This document shows, in pieces, positions 55,934 through 64,000 of a DNA stretch of 64,000 bases. The notes beneath the pieces were generated by a model that had not been told where the DNA came from, did no database searches, and saw only the letters and a list, made by a program, of their open reading frames with translations. The translations under genes were made by a program, and so were the position numbers. Position 1 is the first letter of the stretch. The number at the start of each line of letters is the position of its first letter. This stretch comes from Botryosphaeria dothidea (lineage: Eukaryota > Ascomycota > Dothideomycetes > Botryosphaeriales > Botryosphaeriaceae), in the NCBI GenBank assembly GCA_011503125.2, contig WWBZ02000040.1:3906001-3970000 (forward strand), given 5' to 3'.

Positions 55934-58705
55934 ATGACTTCTGGCATGCAATTTACCGACAGGGCCTCCAAGGCCTTGAATGACGCACAAGAGCTCGCGC
56001 AACAATACTCTCACTCGCAACTATTACCCCTCCACCTCGCCGTCGCTCTGATCGACCCGCCACCCGACCTATCCAAGGACCAGCAAAACGGAGCTGAACC
56101 GACACCACTCTTCCGCCAAGTCGTCGAGCGCGCACATGGCGATCCGCAACTGCTGGACCGCGCCCTGAAGAAGGGTCTCGTACGCCTACCGTCGCAAGAC
56201 CCCCCGCCAGACCACATCTCGCTCTCGCCTTCCTTCTCGAAAGTCCTGCGACACGCGAACGAACTCCAAAAGACGCAAAAGGACAGCTACGTCGCCGTCG
56301 ACCACCTGATCCAATCGCTGGCGCAGGACAGCACAATACAGAGATGTCTGGCCGAGGCGAACATCCCCAAGCCGAGCCTGATCGACCAGGCGATCCAGCA
56401 GATCAGAGGCTCCAAGAGGGTGGACTCGAAGACGGCTGATGCCGAGGAGGAGAACGAGAACCTGAAGAAGTTCACGATCGACATGACGGCCATGGCAAGA
56501 GAAGGAAAGATCGACCCTGTCATTGGTCGTGAGGAGGAGATCAGACGAGTCATCCGCATTCTCTCGAGACGCACGAAGAACAACCCCGTCCTCATCGGCG
56601 AGCCGGGTGTCGGTAAGACGACGGTCGTCGAAGGCCTGGCTCTCCGCATTGTCAACGCAGATGTGCCGGCCAACCTGGCTGCGTGCAAGCTGCTCTCCCT
56701 GGATGTCGGCGCGTTGGTCGCCGGCAGCAAGTACCGCGGAGAATTCGAGGAGCGCATGAAGGGCGTCTTGAAGGAGATTGAGGACTCGGCGGAGATGATC
56801 GTCCTCTTCGTCGATGAAATCCACCTGCTCATGGGCGCTGGATCCAGCGGCGAGGGTGGAATGGACGCTGCCAACCTGCTCAAGCCCATGCTCGCTCGTG
56901 GTCAGTTGCACTGCATTGGCGCGACCACCCTCGGCGAGTACAGGAAGTACATCGAGAAGGATCAGGCCTTCGAACGTCGTTTCCAGCAAGTCCTGGTCAA
57001 GGAGCCGTCCATTCCCGAGACCGTCTCTATCCTTCGTGGCTTGAAGGAGAGGTACGAGACTCACCACGGTGTGACGATTCTCGACGGAGCGATCGTCAGT
57101 GCCGCAACACTTGCCGCTCGCTACCTCACTCAGCGCCGTCTGCCTGACTCAGCTGTCGATTTGATCGATGAAGCCGCAGCAGCAGTGCGCGTGACTAGGG
57201 AGTCTCAACCCGAAGCTCTGGATAACCTCGAGCGCAAGCTCCGTCAACTTCAGATTGAAATCCACGCCCTTGAGCGCGAGAAGGACGAGGCCGCTCAAGC
57301 CCGTCTTCGCGAAGCAAAGGCTGAAGCCGCGAACGTCGAGGAGGAGCTGAAGCCGCTGCGTGAAAAGTATGAGAGCGAGAAGGAGCGTGGTAGGGAGATC
57401 CAAGAAGCCAAGATCAAGCTCGACCAATTGAAGGTCAAGCGGGCCGAGGCCGAACGTGTTGGCGACCTGTCGACTGCTTCGGATCTTCAGTACTACGCTA
57501 TCCCCGATGTCGAGCAGCGTATTGCTAAGCTGGAGCAGGCGAAGGCAAAGGCTGACGCAGAGATGTACAAGTCCGATGATGGCGGACAGTCTCTGCTCAC
57601 CGACTCCGTTGGTCCCGAGCAAATTCAGGAAATCGTGGCCCGCTGGACCGGCATTCCCGTCACTCGCCTCAAGACCACGGAGAAGGAGAAGCTGCTCAAC
57701 ATGGAGAAGCACCTCGGCCACGTCGTCGTAGGCCAGAAGGAGGCCGTCACCTCGGTCGCCAACGCCATCCGTCTGCAGCGATCCGGCCTCGCAAACCCGA
57801 ACCAACCGCCCAGCTTCCTCTTCTGCGGTCCCTCCGGTACCGGCAAGACGCTGCTGACCAAGGCCCTCGCCGAGTTCCTCTTCGACGACTCCAAGGCGAT
57901 GATCCGCTTCGACATGTCCGAGTACCAAGAACGGCACTCGCTCTCCCGCATGATCGGCGCGCCGCCGGGCTACGTGGGCCACGACGCGGGCGGCCAGCTC
58001 ACCGAGGCGCTGCGCCGCCGGCCCTTCTCGATCCTGCTCTTCGACGAGGTCGAGAAGGCGGCGAAGGAAGTGCTCACGGTGCTCCTGCAGCTCATGGACG
58101 ACGGCCGCATCACCGACGGCCAAGGCCGCATCATCGACGCCCGCAACAGCATCGTCGTCATGACGTCCAACCTCGGCGCCGAGTACCTCGCCCGCCCCAA
58201 CGCCCCCGACGGCCGCATCGACCCCACCACCAAGGAGATGGTCATGGGCGCGCTGCGAAACTACTTCCTGCCCGAGTTCCTCAACCGCATCTCGTCCATC
58301 GTCATCTTCAACCGCCTCACCAAGCGCGAGATCCGCAAGATCGTCGACCTGCGCGTCTCGGAGATCCAGAAGCGCCTCGCCCAGAACGGCAGGAACGTCA
58401 CCATCAACATGTCGGTCGAGGTGCGCGACTACCTCGGCTCGGCAGGCTACTCGCCCGCGTACGGCGCCCGCCCGCTCGCCCGCCTCATCGAGAAGGAGGT
58501 GCTGAACCGCCTGGCCGTGCTGATTCTGCGCGGCGCCGTCAGGGACGGCGAGACGGCGAACGTGGTGCTCGAGAACGGGCACATCATGGTGCTGCCGAAC
58601 CACGGGGACTCGGAGGTCGACACGGACGATGAGGATATGTACGATGAGGAAGATGCGGTGCAGGAGCTGGCGGATGATGGCGGGATGGACTTGTATGATG
58701 ATTAA
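55934..58705 (+). CDS. HSP104: Hsp104/ClpB disaggregase
   Basis: Hexameric AAA+ protein that threads aggregated proteins through its pore with Hsp70/Hsp40; gives thermotolerance and handles prions in yeast. Single exon, 923 residues. Clp N-domain about 1-160; first AAA module with Walker A GEPGVGKT at about 222-229 and Walker B VLFVDEIH at about 289-296; the coiled-coil middle domain at about 410-530 that Hsp70 contacts; second AAA module with FCGPSGTGKT at about 629-638, Walker B ILLFDEVEKA and arginine-rich sensor region. The pore motif GSKYRGEFEERMKG is seen. The tail is strongly acidic and ends DLYDD, comparable to the acidic TPR-binding end of yeast Hsp104. The lack of introns suits a heat-induced gene, because splicing stalls during heat shock. 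An HSE lies upstream. Confidence 0.97.
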   Translation: MTSGMQFTDRASKALNDAQELAQQYSHSQLLPLHLAVALIDPPPDLSKDQQNGAEPTPLFRQVVERAHGDPQLLDRALKKGLVRLPSQDPPPDHISLSPSFSKVLRHANELQKTQKDSYVAVDHLIQSLAQDSTIQRCLAEANIPKPSLIDQAIQQIRGSKRVDSKTADAEEENENLKKFTIDMTAMAREGKIDPVIGREEEIRRVIRILSRRTKNNPVLIGEPGVGKTTVVEGLALRIVNADVPANLAACKLLSLDVGALVAGSKYRGEFEERMKGVLKEIEDSAEMIVLFVDEIHLLMGAGSSGEGGMDAANLLKPMLARGQLHCIGATTLGEYRKYIEKDQAFERRFQQVLVKEPSIPETVSILRGLKERYETHHGVTILDGAIVSAATLAARYLTQRRLPDSAVDLIDEAAAAVRVTRESQPEALDNLERKLRQLQIEIHALEREKDEAAQARLREAKAEAANVEEELKPLREKYESEKERGREIQEAKIKLDQLKVKRAEAERVGDLSTASDLQYYAIPDVEQRIAKLEQAKAKADAEMYKSDDGGQSLLTDSVGPEQIQEIVARWTGIPVTRLKTTEKEKLLNMEKHLGHVVVGQKEAVTSVANAIRLQRSGLANPNQPPSFLFCGPSGTGKTLLTKALAEFLFDDSKAMIRFDMSEYQERHSLSRMIGAPPGYVGHDAGGQLTEALRRRPFSILLFDEVEKAAKEVLTVLLQLMDDGRITDGQGRIIDARNSIVVMTSNLGAEYLARPNAPDGRIDPTTKEMVMGALRNYFLPEFLNRISSIVIFNRLTKREIRKIVDLRVSEIQKRLAQNGRNVTINMSVEVRDYLGSAGYSPAYGARPLARLIEKEVLNRLAVLILRGAVRDGETANVVLENGHIMVLPNHGDSEVDTDDEDMYDEEDAVQELADDGGMDLYDD

Positions 58706-59971
58706 ATTCACACCGTTCGAGAGTGAGAGCGGGAGCGGTGTGAAGAGGAAGTTCTGATGGATTGATGATGATGAGATGATGAGATGACGATGACGACGGC
58801 TAAAAAGCAAAAGTTTTTAATATTCTGTCTTGGGGTTTTCTTTTAATGGTCTAGAGCAACTAGGCGTTGGTGGATCGTTGAGTCATATATATCCGGGAGG
58901 GAGGGATATGGATCATGAGGATATATCAATTTGGGCTTTTTCTTTTTTCCATCCTCCTGGATAACAAATTCTTTTTCGCATAGATAGCCGAAAAAGAGGA
59001 ATTGAATATATCGATGTATCAGGCAGTATTTTACCTTGACTTGAAGAAATCGATGTGATTCTAATTAGGCTTCTAACTGGGAGACCCGGGAAGTTGTCTT
59101 TGAACTTCATGATTCGTCGAACTTTTTATCCTCATCTTGAGACTGTAGAACATAGACAAATGAAGATTGAAGAAGTAGGGCGTCGTGGTCTGATCAGACA
59201 AGCCAGCGTACCTTCTAGACTCAGAGCTCAGCGATGCGGAAAGGGATTTCCAATCAGAGAGCAATCGGCTTGCATGACACACGTCACTATAACTTCACCA
59301 CAAATGCACGCAGCTGTCCTTCACCATTCGCGCATGAGATCGATACCTCGAAAAAGCGCTACCTAGATACTGTCGTTGATCAAAAACCACAGAAGCCCCT
59401 TTGCAAAAGAACAACTCAACCCGACCACCACCGAAATGCCCGCCAGAATGCAGTGCTGACCATATTTTCCATTTCTCGTAAATGCTCATACCGGAATCAT
59501 GCAAAAAAAAAAAAAAAAGCGAACTCCTCCGAGGATGAAAGACGAGCCTCTACAACGGAGAGACAAGAAGCGAAGCGTAATCTGCACGGATCCTATCATG
59601 AGGACTTATGCAGCAGGCGAGAAGCGAATGAAAAGGGGACCGCAGGAAGACGGGCCACGAAGCGAAGAAGCGACGAACAATGCAGAGCAAATGCGGACGA
59701 TAAAGAAGTGTATGAAGAAATGAAACTCCAGATAATGCATCTCGTTACCCATGCGTTTTTATGCCAGAAGAAAAGGGGGGGAAGAAAAGCCGAAGCGAAA
59801 TGTTCCGTCAATGGTGCCTGTACAATTCCGCAACAGCTGTAATGGACGACATCGTCCCTATAGAAGAGAAAACAAATCGATACTTGAGGAAAATCTTGAA
59901 AGCAAGTAAAGATTATCCCGACCAGGGGATAAAGAGAATTGAAGGTTGTACGCAACTGTGTACACGTCCAC
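58706..59971. other. 1.3 kb convergent intergenic region
   Basis: AT-richer. A 202-codon frame from ATG 59234 is Lys/Arg-rich and contains a poly-A run; no domain, and it lies between two converging 3' ends, so it is not called. Confidence 0.45.
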
Positions 59972-61229
59972 TCAACCGGACTGGTCACTCTCACAAGGAC
60001 TAGTCGACGGGAGCTCAAGCGGATATTCGCCATCACCCTTGACGACCTGGTCCCCCGGGTCGGGGTACTGAAGCTCGGAAGTGGTCAGGGGGAGCTTGCA
60101 GTCGTGCCAGATGGGGTCCGGAACGAAGAGGTCGGAGCGAGCAGCCCAAGCGGTAGCACGCTTCTGCTGCAGATCAATCCCCTGCTGCTTGGCGCCACGG
60201 CGCTGCTTGTTCGACTCGAAGTTCGATGAGACGTGGCGGTGAATGTGGCGTGAGAGATGGGACTCGGTGCGCTTGTTGATGGACTGCGGCTTCTTCCAGC
60301 ACTTGCAGTCGCAGTTGCTGGCTTCGTAGGCGTCTTCCTCGTCTGTGGTATCCGAGGCCGTCTCGCAGTCGCAGCTGCACCATTCGAGAGAGAACTGCTT
60401 GGCGCCACCGTTGACGGGCTTCCCCGAGGAAGAAGGTGTGGCAGCGGCTTGCGTGCTTGACTGAACGATAGCAGTGGTGGAGGGTTCAGGGGCAGCGGAG
60501 GAGGCAGGCTGAGTGGCGGCAGGGGCGTACGAGGGAGCAGCCGAAGAGGAGGCTTCACCGTCGCTGTCGTTGTCGTTTGTGATTGTCACTGCGGCACAGT
60601 TCATAGTGAATTCCTGGAGTATTGTTAGTAAAGAACACAGGATAAGTGTTTGTGATTGACAAACCTGCTCGCGGTTGATCCAAGTCCAAGCAAAAACGGC
60701 CTCTCCGGCAGGCAGGTCCTCTGGGATGGTAAGATCAAAGTTCTGACCGGAGCCGAGTTCGCTGTTGCGATGCGGACAGTTGCCCTCGTAAGAGGCAGCG
60801 ACCTTGAAAGTCTCGCCCCCATCAGTGGAGAAGCCAACCTGGCAAGAACCGCCGTAATGAGTGCCTGCAGGTTCAAGTGGTGAGTGATGAGCCTAAGAAG
60901 TACAACAGCAGGATGGTGAATAACTTACCGCCGAGATCGTTGAGAGTGATGGCAGGATCGCCAGTGATGTTCCAAGTCACCTTGGAGCCAGCGGCCCAGG
61001 TGGCAACGGGAGCGCCTTCGGGAGTGCCGAGGAGGCTGAGGTAGCCGCGACACGTAGCCTTGGTATCCTCTCTACCGCAGCATCCAGCAGGGTAGACATA
61101 GATGTTGTCGGCAGGACCAGTGCGGTGGGGGTTGTTGCTGGCGTTGAAGGGCGGCGGATACTCGAGCTGCATGTGCGCGTGCACAGCAGTCAAGCCGCAA
61201 ATGGCGAGGAGCAAGCGCGGAGTGAACAT
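59972..61229 (-). CDS. LPMO-like secreted copper enzyme (AA11-like) with CxCxC/His-rich tail
   Basis: Three exons, 61229-60929, 60864-60665 and 60613-59972 (introns 64 and 51 bases), encode 380 residues. The signal peptide (MFTPRLLLAICGLTAVHA) ends right before His19, which would become the N-terminal His of a copper histidine brace; His103 in GTHYGGSCQV, built at the first splice, is the likely second ligand. FAWTWINREQ-EFTMNCAAVT matches the axial-residue strand of AA11-type enzymes (AWTWFNR...MNCAP). LPMOs cleave chitin or cellulose oxidatively using H2O2 or O2. After a Ser/Thr/Ala/Pro linker (about 180-236) comes an unusual tail: Cys at 246, 248, 250 and at 268, 270, 272, then HLSRHIHRH. 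This is not a known carbohydrate-binding module that I recognise and could bind metal. Family level is confident, subfamily less so. Confidence 0.85.
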
Positions 61230-64000
61230 GACGGAGGATCCTGCGGAAGGAGTAGGAGGAAGGTGCAGTGTCGACCAGGCGTTCGCCGGGAAGCTGGATG
61301 CAAAGGAATGGCGTGAAGCGGAATGGAAGAAAGTGGGGTCCTTTTTGAGAGAGCGGAAGTCAAGGAGAGTGAGAGAGCACAGCGGATCGACCGCGTGAGC
61401 AGAAAGCAGAACAGTCGAGGCAAGCCTCTTGAGGAAGCAACAGGAAGAAGAAGCTAGTGGAGGGTGCGCAAGGGCGAGAGATGACGCACGCCAGAAAGAG
61501 GAAAGAGGCAGGGCGAGGCTCCGCTATTAAACTTTGGCTGCAACGCAATTCTCGCGTCCCCAGATCTGCGGGATCGGCTGGCGAGGTGACGCTGCGCCGG
61601 GAGAGGCAGAAAATAAGAGCAAGAAATTCAAGTGTCCTGTTCCTGGGATGCTCGTAAGCGGGCGGCAAGCGGGACTTGACGGGGATGTCGATGGCGGCTC
61701 GGGCAGCCTCCGTGTTTCACGCTGCCCACGACCAGGCCGCCGACCACCAGTGCCTTCGCTCTTCGGCCAGACAGCCCCGCCGCCGCCGTGGTACAAGACT
61801 GTCATGGAGGCTGCGAAAGGCGCCGCGCCGGGCAACACGCGCCTCGGCCAGCGGGCAGCAGCCCTCGCAATCCAACCAACGCCCCGCCGCCGCACCCTTC
61901 CCCGTCACCGTCAAACATCCCGCCGCCTATAAACCCCCGCCGCCAACGTTCCGTTTCTCGCGTTTCTCCCGCAAGGGCCCCGTTGCCTCTCCGCTGTCTC
62001 GTTTTGCATTATCTAGCCTGCGCTTCCTGACCGAAATACCTGACGCATTCCCGTCCAAAATACGAGGCCTCCCTTCTGTCCAGGCCAGCCGCCTCGTGCG
62101 CGCGAGACAAAACCTCAATGCCGCCACCTCCTGCCCATTCCTGTCCGTGCAGCCCGCCGCCGCCCAATCCAGCAGCGACACCCGGCGGGACATGACGAAA
62201 ACAAGCAAACAAAACGACCCGCCCAAACGCCCTCCCCTCGCTCCCGGTTTCAGAATCGAGCGCGCTTCCTCCGCTTACGGCGCAGAGTCGGAGGCCCTTT
62301 TAGCCTGCAGCTGCCGCCCACTCGTGATTTCTGCTCGTCATTCGCAATCGTGTGCCGTCCCGCGAGGCCTGGACCGCAGAGCAGGTGTAACGAACGTAGT
62401 GATAATATCACTCCAGGACCGCCGCTAGCACAAACGCCATCCTCCCCCCCCCGCTCCCCAAATAATGTGCAATGTGTGAAATTAAGCTTTCGTCTTAGCT
62501 CACGCGTCAAACCGCGGCGTCATCCCCGCCCTGCCGCGTGCCGAATCGGTCAATTAACTCAGAATGAAAGGGCGTGGATAGAACCTTGTCTCATGTATGA
62601 GGGGCCAGCCAGCCAAACCAATGACGTTACGGGAAAGAACAAAAAGGGACCTCGTCGCCACCACCACCACCACCACCACCACTAAATCCCTGTTGAGCAA
62701 GTACGGGCAGCCTCGCTTCAAAAGATCCAGCCAGCGCGGGAAACGGGCGCCGTTGAAACCAGCGAGAGCAGTACCGCGCATACACCAAATGCGGGGGAGC
62801 GGAAGAACCTGGTCGACACCTGCACAAACCACAAAACGCCTTGCTTCTTTTTTCTTTTTTTACTCAGGTACACCTCATCAGTCAATCAAGCTTTTTGATG
62901 ACACGTCTTCTTTTTTCCACGACCACCCGCATGATGCAACGTAGATCAACGCACCACAGCTTCCCACGCAAGGGGTTAATGATAGTGGTGATGGTAAGCG
63001 GCGGAAGTAGCTGCATGTACGTACTCGGATCATTCGAGAAATCAAAGCAAACATGAAGCTGTGTTACCGACTGCCTCTCATCTCAAGTGAACCCCCATCC
63101 GTGTGACCCACCCATCAGCTACACCCGCCCGAACCGCAACACGACTCCCAAGAGCATCATCAATCACAGCGTTGTTTTCAGGGGAGGAGAAGGTATTAAG
63201 TATGTACTCGCAGCTCAGCATTCCCTAAGAAGAAGGAAGAGAAAAAAAAAAAAGCTCAACACTAAACTTCTATCCGGGGCAAGCAATGCTTTAACTACTT
63301 TCAGATCCCTTTCCTTCCATCCACCCTCAAACCGCATGATACAAAAAGGAGAGAAAATACAAGAAAGAGGTTTGACGGGCAAAAAAGAGAAAGAGAAACC
63401 CATCAGTCATCCATCCATCATCGCTCCCATCATCTCATCAGAGAGATACATTTTCCCAAATAACGAGGACCGTATTTCATCATCGTTTTCCCTTATGTGG
63501 TTATGAGAGAGCTCAAGAAAAGATACCGGAACGAACAAGTTAAGAGAGCTTAGGTCCAAAAGGGCTTCCCGATCTACTTTCCCGTTGTGTCGTCTCTCGT
63601 AAGTCAAGCTTCACATAAGACGGCGAGGGAGTAAAAAGGAGGTTGAGATTTGCCCCAATCCCACCAGGTAAGTCTGAGTAAAGTATGGAAGGGAACATTT
63701 CTCCGCGCTATGAGAGAGGTCATGAGCAAAGCCAAACCACCATTAAGAAAAAACCGTGCGCAGTTCTTCCTGTCTGATGATTGAACGCCGGGGAACGGGG
63801 TTACACGAATGAGGACTGGGGAATACATGGTTGAAGGGTGTTTTGGGGAATCATAATTCGATGACTAAGGTAGGTGTGTGTGAAAGTGAAAAGGGTACGG
63901 GGAGAAGTGGAGTGATCCGACTCTTTTTTTCCGCCAAATCCTCCTTACATGATCCTGGGGCATACATGACGTCTTTGGGTGGCGAATGGGGGGGGGGGGG
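61230..64000. other. 2.8 kb without a supportable gene, to the window end
   Basis: Promoter side of the LPMO gene, GC-rich to about 62250, then mixed sequence with pyrimidine and purine runs. A CCA/CAC microsatellite lies at 62658-62683. Short frames only. The last bases are a poly-G run. It may include UTR of a gene to the right. Confidence 0.45.
62658..62683. repeat. (CAC)n microsatellite
   Basis: About eight CAC/CCA units, intergenic. Confidence 0.85.

Noticed and set aside
57149..58810. 553-codon minus-strand frame across HSP104
   Set aside because: Antisense shadow caused by GC-rich codon use; the plus strand encodes a complete Hsp104.
59234..59842. 202-codon plus-strand frame between HSP104 and the LPMO gene
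   Set aside because: Lies between two converging 3' ends, is Lys/Arg/Ser-rich with a poly-A-derived Lys run, and shows no domain or splice signals.
1..64000. tRNA, rRNA genes, CRISPR arrays, bacterial-type operons or complete transposons
   Set aside because: No tRNA B-box/T-arm signature, no rRNA sequence, no regularly spaced repeats and no transposase or reverse-transcriptase motifs were noticed on either strand; a tRNAscan or Repbase search would settle this.

Overview
The window is nuclear DNA of a filamentous ascomycete (Pezizomycotina). Genes are broken by short GT-AG introns of about 40 to 110 bases, start codons sit in CC(A/G)CCATGG-like contexts, and the recognisable proteins are typical fungal ones: a CPS1-type adenylating protein, Leu4, Hsp104, a histidine-brace LPMO, DHA1 and APC transporters and a DUF7730 protein. 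I could not fix the class; Dothideomycetes is a guess only. All exon limits below were read by eye from splice signals and frame continuity.

Left part (1-18.6 kb), dense and mainly metabolic: the 5' part of CPS1 (minus), a peroxisomal acyl-CoA thioesterase whose SKL tail depends on splicing its last intron, 2-isopropylmalate synthase (LEU4) with a Leu3-type site upstream, an SDR oxidoreductase, a DUF1989 gene that is frameshifted in this sequence, a long low-complexity protein with a coiled coil (minus), and a ferric-reductase-like protein (minus).

Middle part (18.6-32.4 kb), gene-poor: a GC-rich stretch with no supportable gene, then small and broken genes. I find three small genes, two of them split by introns (23254-23730, 24480-24686, 25257-25704), a zinc-ribbon-like pseudogene with two in-frame TAA codons, an N-terminal remnant of a fructosamine-kinase-like gene, a small gene whose first exon is tandemly duplicated, a duplicated block of about 120 bp, and several simple repeats. 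This looks like a decaying, duplicating segment.

Right part (32.4-64 kb), dense again: a small basic helical protein, a secreted GMC oxidoreductase, a DUF7730 protein, an APC amino-acid/GABA-type permease, a DHA1 MFS transporter with a short 5' exon, prefoldin subunit 4, a membrane-anchored protein-kinase-like protein with altered catalytic motifs, a single-pass membrane protein with a PPPPY motif, a PHD-finger protein, Hsp104 with a heat-shock element in its promoter, and an LPMO with an unusual CxCxC/His-rich tail. The last 2.7 kb holds nothing I can call.

The genes do not form an obvious biosynthetic cluster. They are housekeeping functions (leucine synthesis, fatty-acyl-CoA metabolism, protein folding) mixed with transport and secreted redox enzymes (GMC oxidase, LPMO, ferric reductase), which together would suit growth on plant or chitin-containing material.
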